A DNA stretch of 64,000 bases. Source: Argentina anserina (Eukaryota > Streptophyta > Magnoliopsida > Rosales > Rosaceae). The notes under the pieces were generated by a model, which was not told where the DNA came from, did not search any database, and saw nothing but the letters and a program-made list of their open reading frames with translations. The position numbers and the translations under genes are program-made. Shown here piece by piece: positions 12,144 to 24,669 of this stretch (position 1 is the stretch's first letter; each line of letters opens with the position of its first letter). Location: the NCBI RefSeq assembly GCF_933775445.1, contig NC_065873.1, positions 13,082,001-13,146,000 on the forward strand, given 5' to 3'.

Positions 12144-14316
12144 TGTAAGCATCGTTAGTAGTATAAAGCAAGAGGGTATCATTCACAAACTGGGATCCAA
12201 CCAGGGTAAAGAATCACAAACATTTAACAACGAATTCATAAGAGATATAAAGATTTGATATAGGATCGTATCAAGAACATAAAAATAAATCCTAAACTAA
12301 TATATACATGTGATCAACCAATCAACACATAAACATCACCAAACAAATCATCACAAGTAGCTTCAAAATCATAATCTCATCCTATGCAAACACCGAGCCT
12401 TAGCGGACAAGTATTGAGTGAACAAACAACAACCTAATGCCGAACTAGGTTACTTAGCGCATCCCTAACTCGAAACATGGCCTGGTAATCATATCTTAGC
12501 GCTTAGAAATTACAAGGTAACATGTCATTCTCAATCTTACCACTTCATTGATTCATCTCTTATCTAATTACTTAGCGCATCTTAGATAACAAACGGATCA
12601 TGGTTAATTCCTAGTGATTACTAACAAGTCAAGCATGTCACTTACTTTAACAAGTTAATAAAAACACTTAAGAATCATATATGCAAAACTAACTTAGCGC
12701 CTTGAATTACATATAGTTAACGCACAAGAAAGAGAATCATTAAATCATTGAATTATAAACTCACGACATCTACATAGAAATCATAGAAAACAAAATCAGA
12801 ACTACTTTATAACATCTTGCAAAATCGTAAACTACATAAGAGTATTCCGCAAATTCGGAACTAGCCAAAAACATAAACACAACATCACACAAAGAATCCA
12901 AACCGAAAACATAAGTGAAGAAGTAACAAATTACACTTTGTAAATCTCCATAGCGGTATCAAAACAAGGCAGCACGGCTTCAAATTGAATGGCAATCCTA
13001 GGCGTAGCGCTTTGGATCGAATGGAATGAAGGGAAGATGAGGTTTTTGCCTTGAATGGTTTTAAGGATGATGAGTAGTGTTTAAGGCAGAGCTTTGGCTA
13101 GTCTTGTGAGCAAGGTTGATGATGATTTTATGTGGAAATGAGGTGCTATATATAGAGGAAGAAACCCAAGGGAGGATGGCCACAAAGTCCACAAAGTTGA
13201 AACTAAATTGGTTGATGTTTCCTAGATTCGGCAGATCTGACCTTTGTCCCCTTGTTGTGGCCATAACTTTCTCTAGAAAATAGATATTGAGATGATTCCA
13301 ACTGGCAATTTCAACTAGAATTCCGTGGCTGTTCATCCATATATCATGAATTTTCTCAAATATTTTGAGCTGTCCAGGGGAGCCTGTCAAAGTTGGATGA
13401 TCTGCACTGCCAGAATTCTGATTTCTATAAGGATTGCATATCTTCATATCTTTTGCATTAATTGTATATCTTCTTCTTCATTTAATGCTGATTTCTTTTG
13501 CACAAATATCTTCCTTTGAATTAGGGAGGCAGAAAAGTATTAATTGTTGCAGCCATGTTTGATTTTTCTTACCTCTCCTCATTAAATTTGATGCATGCCT
13601 TCTTTGACTTTCTTGCCTCTTCTCATTTAATTTGCTACATGTCTTCTTTGATATTATTTGGTACAGGGATTTATCGACATTCAGATACATATTTGTGCTC
13701 TATATGCAGGAGGAACAAAGTCCCAAGTTTCCCTCATAGCCCTTGGATCAAAAGCAAATCAATGGCTGAGATAATTCCGCCGAGTTCACTGGACCTCCGA
13801 TCAATGATTCGGTCATATCTCCCTGTAGGAATAAGATATTGATTTGATTCCAAATCCTACAGAAACTAGACTCAAAATCCTTTTTATCCATATAAGGCAC
13901 GTCTTCTAACTCGATCGGAGCTATCCAGAGGAGCCTGTCGAAGTTGGACTATGAATCTTGACAGCATTTTGATTTCTTGCATGGATTGGGCTTTTAAGTG
14001 TATTTTCTTCTTTTTTTTTCCTTGTGGAACTAGGAAGGTTTCCTTCTCAAACATGGATTGGTATTTCCTAATAAGAATAAGTATGTTAGAAACAAAGAAA
14101 TACGAAAGCATGAATCCTACTCGAACAAGGAATCATATCTCAACAAGGATTCTTAACACTTAGCACGATTTCATCATCAATTCACTTATAATTGATATAA
14201 GCTCTACCTACACACTTATTCATACAAAAGAAACTAAAACATACTAAATAATAGGTAACAAAGACTAAGAATAGGGCATAAACGCATTAAGAACATCACA
14301 CTTTGTGCTCCTATCA
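12144..14316 (-). repeat. Athila-type gypsy LTR, copy A
   Basis: This 2.17 kb segment aligns along its length with 58390-60524, which is followed by a polypurine tract and so marks this as an LTR. On + it runs TGTAAGCATCG to CTATCA; a TATA box (CTATATATAG, about 13146-13156) reads on the - strand, giving the orientation. The 5 bases on the two sides do not match, so it is not a clean solo LTR; loss of one flank or rearrangement is likely. Open frames inside are not coding. Confidence 0.75.
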
Positions 14317-15176
14317 AGTATAGGCTTCTTTTTTATCATAATGCAGAAGTAAAATCACTTGCCATGTTTCCAATTAAGTAAGCAATTACAATCAATTAAC
14401 CCTGTATAATTATCCATAAATACTAGTCTTTAGTCTCTAAGAGAATATGCACCCATGAACTAAGGGGCAATGACCAATTGACTGATCGAACAAATTGGTA
14501 CTACCAATTGCATTCTCTCTCTTTCCATTCCCAGTCAATTAATCAGCCAATCAAGTTGTTGGTGTATAGAGTCTAAAGGAGTCTTATATATATATATAAC
14601 GCTATCAGAGCTATAAGGATTTCAGTCTCGTTCACACGGTCAGTAGTTGACTATGGAATTCATGCTCAACCACCATCAGATGTAAATCCAAGGGTTGAAA
14701 ACAAAATAACTCAATTTTAAGTCATGTGCGACGATGAACAATTTGTCGTATAAGTCAACTTGGCCGACGAATCTTTTGTAACTTATACGACGAAATATTT
14801 TGTTCTATAAATAAAATCATAATTATAATTTTATTGTAGGAAATAAATGTAACTAAATTGCTTTCAATTATTTTCTATATTTTATACCCTTGTGGAAAAC
14901 CATGAATTTCCTTTTTGATTATTACATATGTTTTTTTTTTTTGAATTCGTATACTATTTAATGTTGTTGGATCCATGGACACCCAAATTATAGGCAAGAT
15001 TATTCTCTGATTATGGATCATCAAAATTTATGTACGAATTGTTTATTTTATTTTATTGAACATGATCTTTCTAAACCAAATAGGTATTTAATAATTTTTT
15101 TATATTTTCTTTCAAATACTGTGTTTGAAAGAATAAATCTATATAAATATAATTCAATTATGGACCTTCAATTACA
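14317..15176. other. AT-rich intergenic stretch with a small inverted repeat
   Basis: No gene is visible. TTTGTCGTATAAGT near 14740 and ACTTATACGACGAAA near 14780 form an inverted pair about 25 bases apart, possibly a MITE remnant. Confidence 0.45.
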
Positions 15177-15520
15177 GGGTCACTAAATATATATATACCG
15201 ATCATATCAGCTGGTATTGATCGATCATGAGAAGTTTCCGTCATATAGTTGTCTCATAATGCGATAGTTTTATTCTAAAGCTAATAAAATATGTATGTAA
15301 AATATTTTATTATTTGGCGGGCTTTTACTAGCCGGGCGTTGCGGGCTTTTGGGGGACAGACCCACGGGCTGGGCCGGGTTTCGCACCTCTAATCTAAACT
15401 CGGCCCTCTACCCACGAAAATTGATTTTAGCGGACTTTCTCGCGAGCCGGACCGGGTAAAAACCCATCGAACTTGCGGGCTTTTCTGATCCGCGTTTTAT
15501 ATGATGAGGCCTAGTTAGCT
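15177..15520 (-). mobile_element. Fragment of the hAT family found at 44676-47692, inverted
   Basis: Bases 15177-15290 match the reverse complement of the tandem unit at about 45363-45465 (shared landmarks: TATATATACCGATCA, CTGGTAT, CATAATGCGATAGTTTTA). Bases 15440-15520 match the reverse complement of about 44925-45010 (CGGGTAAAA, CTTGCGGG, ATGATGAGGC). The order agrees with the left part of that element read backwards, with one repeat fragment instead of an array. Between them lies a GC-rich block ending CGCACCTCTA. Confidence 0.6.
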
Positions 15521-15769
15521 CTCTCAAAATAATATATCTATGATGATAGTGCCCTCTTTATTTTTCTGGGGAAGTTAATGTCGGAATTGCTTGTACTGGT
15601 TGCTGATGGTTATTGTCCATCTATTCAAGTGTAAATTAAAGCAAAATAAACTAGGATAGCATAAGAGCCTAATAGAACCATAACCCATAGTCCTTTTCTG
15701 GTACTCACTTGGCTTATCACTACCTGAAGTTGAAGAAATCAAAGCATTTCCATGTGTTTGCATAACCCA

Positions 15770-17965
15770 TCGTCCATGTTTCTTCTGGTTGGGGAAGTGT
15801 TGTGCAAGGACTTATTGTCGGCTATTGAGAGGAACAAGCTGCATAACATCAAGCTAAGTCCTTCTTCTCTGGGTTTGTCGCATCTTATGTTTGCGGATGA
15901 CACAATTGTCTTCTCCAAGGCAACTGTTGATGATTGCTCCTCCCTCCGTGCCATTCATGATGCTTATTGTACAACTTATGGCCAATCCATTAATTTCAGC
16001 AAGTCTTCTGTGTATTTCTCTCCTAAAACGTTGTCGATGTTGAGAGACCACTTGGTTGATGTTCTCTGAATTCCTATTGCTACACAACCAGGTTTATACT
16101 TAGGCTTACCTACTTTTTGGGGAAATTCAAAAAGGGCTGCTCTTGCCTATGTCCAAGAGCGTATCAAGCAAAAGCTGGAAGGGTGGAAATCAAATGTTCT
16201 CTCACAACCCGGTCGTGACATTCTGATCAAGTTGGTAGCCATGGCTGTCCCAGCTTACCCGATGTCTATCTTTCTATTTCCAGCTCCTTGTGTAAGGCCA
16301 TTAACTCGGATGTTTCAAAAAAATTTGGGGTTTCAATGAGTCAAAGGAGAAGATCCATTGGAAAAATTGGAACTCTTTGTGCTTAAGTAAATTTGATGTT
16401 GGCTTGGGGTTTAAGAATCTTTAGGCCTATAACAAGGCCTTTCTTGCAGGACAATGTTGGCGTTTGATTCAAAATCTTAACGCTCTTTGGGCTAAGATCT
16501 TGAAGGCTAGATATTTTCAGTGGTCTGATTTTCTGAGGGCAAAAAAAAGGTCAAAACCATCATGGATTTGGAAGTCTTCTTGCGGGGAGAGAAACAATTG
16601 AGAAGAACTCAATGTGGCAGATTGGAGATGGTAGGAAAGTGGATGTTTGGTCGGATAGATGGGTCTGAATGGCAATGGTGACGATCAAGCCAATTATTAC
16701 TTCTAATCAATTCACTCCCTTGTCTGTCTCGGGTTATAAGTGATGAGCGATTTTGGAAGATTGATCATATTGAACCCTTCTTGGAACCAAATGACATCAA
16801 GGCAATTAAGTCTCTGTCTATAGGAGATGATGGTGAGTGTGATAGGTTGGTGTGGGTAAGGAGGGAGAGTACCCTGTCAAGAGTGGCTACAAAATGATGT
16901 TCTCTGACTCTATACTCACCACAAAGGCCTCTTTTTCTCACATTATTGACAAAAAGGTCTGAAAATTAATTTGGCAGCCATATTTTATTCCAAAAGTGTC
17001 AAACTTCATGTGGAGAGCTCTTTCCAATGCCTTTGCCACGAACTGGAATGTATTTCGGAGCAATATTATTCCAAGTCCAAGTTGTGCTTTATGTGGTGAG
17101 CAGGTAGAGTCCATTGAGCATTGCCTCTTGCTATGCCCCTTGACTAGGGCTGTTTAGTTCGGTAGTCCTCTAGGTTATTCCATTGCTAGGGAGGAGATTA
17201 CTTCTCTTGATCGATGGTTGATTGCCATTTAAAGAAAGGAGGGTATGGTCTCTAATGACCAAGAGGAATTCCTTCATTTTATTTGTCTTCATCTTTGGGA
17301 GATATGGAAGGAGACATGCAAGTCAGTCTCAAAGGGAATTCCCCCTAATCCTTACCTACGGTGGAAAGCATTAAGCATAATTTCTCAAATTGGCTTAAGG
17401 CTTATTATACAAACAGTGGAGGTGCTAATGATGTGTTGCATGGCTTTGATTACGCCTAACATATATAAGAGATGGATTCATCCTCCTCTTAATTCAGTAA
17501 AGGTCAATTTTGATGCTGCTTGGAAAAGTAACGTATTTCAGGCAGGTCTAGGGTTTGTGTGAGACATCACCTTGGCGATTCAATGGCAGGAAGCTACTTT
17601 GTGGAACCTTTCATTTTATCTATGGAAGCCGAGGCAGGGGCTATGGTTAAAATGGTGTGATGTTGGCGGCCTCAATGAAATTGAAGTCTGTTATTTTTTA
17701 GAGGGATTTCCATGAGGTTGTATTAGCTATGTCGAATCCTACCTCTTCTACAAGTTAGAAAAATCTCCCTTATTGTCAAGAAGGCTCGCTCGATTCTTCA
17801 TGCATTTAATCACGTTGCGTGGAAGTGGGTTCCTCGCGAAGCAAACCATTTAGCAGATGCAGCTGCTAAAATGGCAATAGTGAAGTTGTGTAACTTAGTT
17901 TGGAACTCCTGTCCCCCAACTTCCCTCACTGATGTGCTCAGAGCCAATGGTCTTTCCGGGCCTCC
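15770..17965 (+). pseudogene. LINE reverse transcriptase / RNase H remnant
   Basis: Frames read in pieces: FLLVGEVLCKDLLSAIE and the catalytic HLMFADDTIVFSKA box of non-LTR reverse transcriptase (15775-16069), then LYLGLPTFWG and VPAYPMSIF, common in plant LINEs. Further on come a Cys/His zf-RVT-like segment (CALCGEQVESIEHCLLLC, near 17090-17145) and an RNase H part (VKVNFDAAWKSN at about 17500, HVAWKWVPREANHLADAAAK at about 17810-17870). Several stops and frame changes break it, including after HLVDVL at 16069 and in the RNase H centre. It is not functional. Confidence 0.85.
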
Positions 17966-19004
17966 CTGATGGTGTCGGGTCTGTGGCGGCTCAAGCCATA
18001 TTCTCTCTAAGCTTGGTGTTCTGTTTACTGTCTTTCCTGTGCCTGTTGTTTATTTTTCTTTGCTTGTTAGTTGTGGTGTTTCGTTGTTTCTTTGGCCTTT
18101 GTGTAGGGCTGTCAATGGGTCATGTCGGGTTTGATTCGTGTTGTGTCAGAGTGTTTTGCATGTTGTCACACCTCGAGATTATTTCCAGTTCCGAAATGCA
18201 ACAGTAATTGCTACAGTCCGGATTAGAGGAAACTGATGCGGGATTCGACGTACCGACCACTCTAACTCGCGACTGCAAGGCTGAAGAGTAATAAAAAGAA
18301 ACAAAGGAAATAAACATGGCAGCAAAGGATGCTTAAAGTTAGATTATCACAAATAAGCGGAAAGTAGCATAAAGTTCAAAGGTGAACAAAAACCATGTGA
18401 ATAAAACATGCCATCATAAATGGTACGGGCTAAAAAGGAACAACCGCACGACTAAAGGCAGAAAAATAGAGTACACATCATGCGATTGTTTAAACAAGAA
18501 TGGAGATCTAAAAATAAGGGATCCACACCGGAAGCTGGCTCCTGAGTGTCGAAAGTAGACCACGAGCGATGCCACCCCACTAGCGCCTAGTCCAAGTGCT
18601 CTTGAACACTGGCTCAAGAGATGTACCTGAAAAGTATGGGTGAGCACTTGTCCTCACTAACCTGATTCGGGTGAGACGACCCAACCGTAGTTAGGTTTGA
18701 AAACAAAAGTCATATATATACACATCTATAACAATATATGAAAGTATGTATACAATATATACACATCTATAACAATATATATATATATATACATAGTGAG
18801 ATACACATACACAAACATATATATAACCGTTAACGGAGAAATACGTAACGAAAAGTCAAATTGAGACAATGACATGTCTCCTAAAAATTAGGGCAAGTCC
18901 GTAAAATCATGCAAATGTGAAATATGCGACTCAGGTTGAATTATCAAATACGCCGATGGGGTATATGCAACCCAACCGGCTCTAAGGTTCGCATTCGGGC
19001 GAAC

Positions 19005-19135
19005 CAAGTAAACTACGGTGCTAGACACGGGCATCACCTTAATAATAAATATAAACCACAGTACCAAGCATGGGCATCACCGTATAATAAATGTAAACTA
19101 CGGTACCAAGCACGGGCATCACCGTAATAATACAT
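19005..19135. repeat. Tandem repeat in the solo LTR
   Basis: Three head-to-tail units of about 43 bases share CTACGGTACCAAGCACGGGC, ATCACCGTA and AATAAATGTA blocks. They lie inside the 2.7 kb LTR. Confidence 0.75.
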
Positions 19136-20511
19136 GTGACAAAAATAAAAGGTTAGTTTCGAGACATAACGACCACAATAAAGTGCAAGTGGATGCAAGC
19201 ATGCGATAAAGACGTATAGCATATACATTTTATATATAGAAAACTACTAACCCGGAAGGTATCGGCTCACCCTACCTAATATAGTAGTGTCGAAGTTCGC
19301 GCCCCAAATCTCGCTCCTCGTGCTCCGCGTAGAATTGTGTCCCTCGAGTACGTCCCATAGCTAAACAAGTAACGAAAGGAAGGGTGTAAGGGTTAAAAGT
19401 CTTAAGGTCAATATAATGGACACTAACCGGTTGAGTAACTTGGCTATCTAAGTCGAGATCTCGGAATTGTCGGTTGTTTAATACAGGAGAGTGTGAATTT
19501 TATTTTGTGGATTTTCATATCTTAGATTTAATAAGCGAATAACCGATAAATAGAAAGTTTGAATTTATTCTTCCGGCATTTAATCTGTCACGTGTAAAAG
19601 TTCATCGAGTTTAACGTTTAACTGAAAAACTAAAATTACTTTTTAGCGAAAAATACTAAAATCCCTTAATTCGATTTTAAATCAGAAATCTTAAAGTTAG
19701 AAAGGTTGAAATAAGATTTAAGTGCAAAATAAATTATTTACTGTTTGGGTAAAACAATAACTTTTCAACTTATTTACTACTAGTGGTATTTTGGTAATTT
19801 TAAAATGGCAATATAACAGTAAAAGGGATAAGATTTGTACAATAAGAAACCATGGTTTTCACCCTTTGATCTCCGATTGACTCTTGTTCACAAATCTGGC
19901 CAAATTCTCACCCAAAACTAACATGCAATGATACCAGCAGCAACAAAACTAGATTTCATACACAACAACATGATAATCAAGGTATAAAACGAGGTCGATT
20001 TATATCTCTGCGATTCAAATGCAGAAGCAGACTGAGTTGTGCTCCTCCAACCTCCGATCTTATGCGTCGACGTCAAGAGTTGGGCTTCCCGATGTCTCTT
20101 GTTGCTATGCGGAGGCTTCTGGTCCTCCTTCTAGCTCGCCACAACGCTGCATTTCTAGGAGGAGAGTCGGCGGAGTTCGAAGAACACGCCGACGAAACCA
20201 AAGAGAGAGAAAGGTGAGTTTGGGTCCTAATCTCATGTGAAAATATGATAGATTGACTGGGTAATAAGGAATGGAGGAATATTTTATCGAGGGGAGATCC
20301 ACGAGGCCGCCGGAGCTCAAGGAATCGACGATGGACCGTCGTTGCCTCAAAACCCAAACTCGTCGGAGATGGGTTACATGTCGGTTATGCTAGTACCATC
20401 AAAGAGAAGGGAGTGAGGGGGTCACGATGGTGAAAGTCTTGAGGCGTGGCGACGGCGGACGGCATTGGTGCGGCCTGAAGAAGGTGGCGGTGGTATCTCT
20501 GTTTCGAAACA

Positions 20512-20513
20512 GA

Positions 20514-20551
<38 letters not shown>
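20512..20551. repeat. (GA)n microsatellite
   Basis: An almost pure GA run of about 20 dinucleotides sits in the presumed transcribed part of the solo LTR. Confidence 0.9.
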
Positions 20552-20554
<3 letters not shown>

Positions 20555-21336
20555 TGGGTGAATAGTAATGGGCTGATAGGGTTGGGCTCCTTTTAAAGAA
20601 TTACTAACGGTAGAGATTAAATGAGGGCAATCAATAGTTGAGATCTTAAAATGCAAGAAAGTAATTACTAAAATGCGATTTATGTAATCGTAAACTTAGT
20701 AAATACGTAGAAAATAGTTCGAGCGTCGGAAAAATATTATGCGACGCATAGTCTAACACAAAGCTAATAAACTAAAAATTGGACATTTCGGAAAAATGTT
20801 GGTAAGCATGTTAGTTATGCCGGAAAAAATAAAAAAAATTTTATGGGGTTCACACATGTCATAAAATATAAACCAAACTCAACCCATTTAATAATCATGT
20901 CAAAAATTTAAACCTAAACTCAACCTACTTGTTAAACGGGTTACCCGTTTAACCCATTTAATATATATATCATGCAATTTTACATAAAATAAGCAATTAA
21001 AATAAAGATTTAAAGAAAATAGCAAACTAATTTACCTTATTACCTATATTTTAGTTCAAAATAAGTAAAAACACATTAAAACCGTATTACAAATGATGCT
21101 ACTTTCATAAATTAGTCGTGTATATGTTTATTTTATATAAATTTTGCTTGATTTAATATTAATCGTGTCATGCGGATTATTTTTGTATTAGCGGGTTAAC
21201 TTATAATTGACCCGATTTTTAAATAGGTCATTTCGAGTTAACCACCAATTTTCTAATTGTGCGGGTTTCGGGTTGTATAGGAATTAAGATGCTTCCTTCT
21301 ATGGCTTAATGAAGTTCTCTTTTCGACAAAAAAAAA

Positions 21337-22025
21337 GTGACATCCATGAATTCACTGCCATTTAAACCACGTGTAGCCCCACCCTATGTCTTAAGGGTGT
21401 CCTTTACTCCATGTGCCCCCATAGATAGGTCCCTATTTCCAAAGTACTCTACTTAATTGTCCCCTCATTTTAAGCTCTTAATTCACTTACATATACATCG
21501 GAACCCTAAACATAGCAAAGCTTCAATTTTCTCCAACTCTGATTTGTCTTCCACACACGGTGACCCACCATTTAGAAGATTATGAAGAAAAATGAGGCAA
21601 AACAAGAGACCAACACATTTACACCACCCCCCCCCCCCCCCCAAATATTTCATGAACAAAACTGAAGAAGCACAAACTATTACAAGTGACTCGTGTATTT
21701 TGTGAACAAGAACACCTCTAGATTTCTTTCTCGTGGCTATAGCTAGCTTATTTTTATCATTGTAGAAATAAATTTGTAAAATAGACATAATAATTTACCG
21801 ACGTACTATATATATGATCACCGACCACACTCTTTTTCCTTGCTATCCCCACCATGTGTGTTTCTGTTTTTTTTTTATATTGCTTTCTTGCCTCTTCTGT
21901 GCATTTTTCATTCTAGTTTACTCCACCACCCACTTACCCGATCCGGCAGCTCTGCGAAACCTGACCCGCTTTGAAATTTGAAACAAACTTTCTTAATTTC
22001 TTTGCCATTTCTTTCATGACCTCAC
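21337..22025. other. Spacer with a C run, 3' side of the DF1-like gene
   Basis: This holds the DF1-like 3' UTR near 22000. A run of about 16 C (around 21627-21642) gives short Gly/Pro frames that are not genes. Nothing else is recognised. Confidence 0.55.
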
Positions 22026-24669
22026 TCACTCAGCTTCTGTTGCTCCCACTGAAACTGAAGCTCCTTTGTTCGCCACTATCTCATAGTTGCCCTCGTCTTC
22101 TTCATCATCCTCGTCTTCGTCTTCGTCTTCGTCACCTTCCCTCTCTTCTTCCTCATGGTTCTGATCCACCGGAGGTTGCCATTGCTGCTCCGGCCTCACC
22201 ATCAGCGCTGCTGCATTGGTCTCTGAACTGTTGTTGCCGTTGTTATTGTTATTTCCGATCTGATCGACCTTGTTGTTCTTCTCTCTGTACAAACTGTCGA
22301 GGAGGTGGAAATAAGGACATGTCTTGGAATCCTCGGGCCTCTTCTTGTTGCTCTCCTTGACCTTCTTGAAGTACTTGTTGATGTTCTCCCACTTCTCCTT
22401 GCACCTCTTGGAGCTCCGGTTGTACCCGAGATTCTTCATCCCTGCAGATATCTCCTCCCAGAGAGGTCCCTTGGGGCCGTTCTCTTGGTACTTAGAGTTC
22501 AGACTTGTTCTTAGCTTGATGAGTGAATGTACCTCCACTTTCGGCCATCTCGATGAGCTCGGCGTTGTTGGACTTACCATATTATTATTATTACTGTTGT
22601 TGCTCTCACCATTTGCTATCGCAGTAAGCTCGAAAGACGTGATCGGCGCTTGTGTTATCTGCAGCGCTGGTGGTGGTGGTGTAGTGTGCTGCCGTTGCGG
22701 AGGAGCCGGAGTAGGAGCAGCTGATTGCTGAGCTGGAGGTGGTTGCGGCGTTTGTGACGTCGGCAAATGGTTATTAGGTGTGGCTTGGGGTTGCTGTTGT
22801 TCGGCTATCTTTTGCAAAAAGGACATGACTGCGGTGTCTTTGGCGGCGGCGATGGAGCGTTCTTGGGCAAGAATATCACGTTCGCGGTTGATACGGGCCA
22901 TCTCCTGCATTCTCCAGGCTTCTTCTCTTGCCATTTTTTCTTGCTCGCGTTTCTCAATGGCTTCAAAGAACCTCCTCTGGAGATCCTCCTGCTTGCGGAC
23001 CACCTCCTTCATCAGGGTCTCGAAGAAGTCCTTCCACTTCCTCTTCCTCTTGGCCCGGCCTTCCATTTCTTCGTCGGATGAGGTCGATGAAGCGGTTGAA
23101 TTCGACATGAGATCGGCAGATGATATGCTCGGAAATGTAGAATGCGGGACAAATGTAGTAGCCTGGTGATGCGAGAGGTGAGAAGTAGGGTTTTGCTGCG
23201 GCGGTGGTGAGAAAATTATGGAATTCGTTGGCGGGAATAACGAACTAGGGATTGTTGGTGTTGTAATTCCTTGGTGTGGTGCAGTGGATAGAACAGTATT
23301 AGTACTCTTAGTACTAGTACTATTGATATGAGAAATTGTAGGAAGGGGAAGAGGGTTTGACACTGGCATTGCAATTGTGGATTGTGGGCTTGATTGATGA
23401 TTGGTAGTGGAGTTGGGCGTGGTTGGAGTCGGAGGTTGATTTTCGAGGGCTTGTAATTGCTCAAAGAACCGATATGTCTTGCCGTCCGATTTGCCGGTGC
23501 GGCCTTCTTTTGTTCTCCTGTGGTACTTGTAGACGTTCTCGAATTTCTCCTTGCATTTCTTGGCGCTTCGATGAAAGCCAAGCTCTGCTAGCTTTCTGAT
23601 GATAATAACAGTTTGAACAAATTAAAAAAAGGATTAACATGTTAAATCAACACCAATGATAATGAGTTCTCTTGTTTTTACCCTAGCAATACAAGGCCAG
23701 CTAGCTCCATTTCTCAAGTTCAGCAACAAAACAAAGTGTGATGTACAAGCATTCACACATAAAATACAGTACTATACTTGGCTAAATAGGATAAATCAAT
23801 AAAAAGTGGCAATCATTTCAAGAGACTATCGATTACGAAACACTAATGGGTCACTAATTGATGAAAGACGGTAATTTTCTGGAAAATTTGTATGACTCAA
23901 GTTAATTGGAAGAACTGATGCTGTGTAGTAATATAGTAATTAAGTTTCTTTGAGTAATTAAAAATTCAAAGCCGTGTTAATTGAGAAATCATTAAGCTGA
24001 ATAATTCTCTTTGAGTACCTACAATCATATTTCACCGCTCCATGCCTTTGAAATCCATTTCTTGATAGTAATTCAAAACTGAATTACTGAAAGACAACCA
24101 AAATGAAAACTTCAATTATTACCAGAAAGAAAATAATTGCCAGAAAGAGTTAGGCTAATGAGTGGAAGATTGAAAATAGAACATAACACAATTTTCAAGC
24201 ACATAATTTTGAAAATTCAGTTCCCAGATCTCAAGTTCAAGCACATGAACTCAAAACCAGCTCAAAGAAATCTCAACCAAGAAATTAATCACCACCAAAA
24301 CAAAAAACAGAAATAAAAAGAACAAGAATTGAAGCACAGCAATTAGAGTTAGTTAAACGCTACTGACCTGGAAACTTCATCCCATAATGGACCTTTACCA
24401 CTTGCATCACGAAACGCCACGTCCATGTCAGACCGAATCTTCAATAGAGCCAACGTTTCCTGCCGAGGCCACCGGTTGCCACCGAAGCTTTTGTCACCAA
24501 ACTCCTCACCGCTACCACCGCCACCGTCACCACCTCTGCCATAATTACTTTTCTCCTCCTCACCCGAGTTTGAACCGACCCCGACATCACCGCCACCGCC
24601 CTCGTAGGGCTCTACGACCATGGCTGTGGCGGTGGTGGCATCCGAGGAGCTCCCCAAGTCCCCCAGCAT
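22026..24669 (-). CDS. DF1-like trihelix transcription factor of the GT-2 family (two exons)
   Basis: On the - strand exon 1 is 24669-24368 and exon 2 is 23595-22026. The 772 base intron has a GT donor at 24367-24366 and an AG ending at 23596, and splits the same Arg codon as in the GT-2-like gene. The product is 623 residues. The first trihelix (about 65-150) reads NRWPRQETLALLKIRSDMD, then LGFHRSAKKCKEKFENV and TYRFFEQL. KRKRKWKDFF near 283 opens a charged coiled coil (to about 355). A Pro/Gln-rich linker follows, then the second trihelix (about 449-535: SSRWPKVEVHSLIKLRTSL to CPYFHLLDSLY). The tail has a D/E run followed by NYEIVA, which recalls DF1-type members. It should act as a nuclear, GT-element-binding regulator. 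The upstream Gly-rich linker resembles that of the paralogue. The frame is intact. Confidence 0.93.

Larger units (their letters stand above)
18164..20854 (-). mobile_element. 2.7 kb solo LTR nested in the hAT-like remnant
   Basis: The segment begins TGTCACACC and ends GGTTCACACA (TGT...ACA), and is flanked by a perfect CATGT duplication (18159-18163 and 20855-20859). Sequence on both sides joins into the hAT-like remnant when it is removed. No gag or pol is present, so it is a solo LTR left after recombination between two LTRs. Read on the - strand, a TTTAAAAGG box near 20595 is followed by a CT-rich leader-like segment, suggesting - orientation. The gypsy/copia class is not determined. Confidence 0.8.
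18104..21283. mobile_element. hAT-like MITE remnant inside the LINE 3' UTR
   Basis: The left end TAGGGCTGTCAATGGGTCATG starts abruptly inside LINE sequence and fits a common plant hAT end. Matching internal motifs (TTAAACGGGTTACCCGTTTAACCC, given here as AAACGGGTTACCCGTTT, near 20935) lie to the right of the nested LTR. The right terminus (GGGTTTCGGGTTGTA, about 21265-21280) lacks the expected mirror of the left end, and no 8-base duplication was found, so the right end is probably deleted. The LINE tail follows directly. Confidence 0.5.
15770..21336 (+). mobile_element. 5'-truncated, decayed L1-type LINE with nested insertions
   Basis: The body (15770-18103) encodes degraded reverse transcriptase, a zf-RVT-like zinc region and RNase H. 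The 3' end lies at 21285-21336, where CTTAATGAAGTTCTC and a run of nine A close the element. Between them a hAT-like remnant with a solo LTR inside has been inserted into the 3' UTR. The 5' end starts in mid reverse transcriptase, as expected from incomplete target-primed reverse transcription. No clear target duplication was found. Confidence 0.7.

Noticed and set aside
12144..14316. Clean solo LTR
   Set aside because: The flanking 5-mers (AACCC and AGTAT) do not match, so it is listed only as an LTR copy.
21483..21788. 101 codon minus-strand frame with a Gly run
   Set aside because: The Gly run is the C homopolymer read backwards; no domain is present.
22305..23169. Plus-strand open frames of 69-135 codons
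   Set aside because: They are antisense shadows of the DF1-like second exon.
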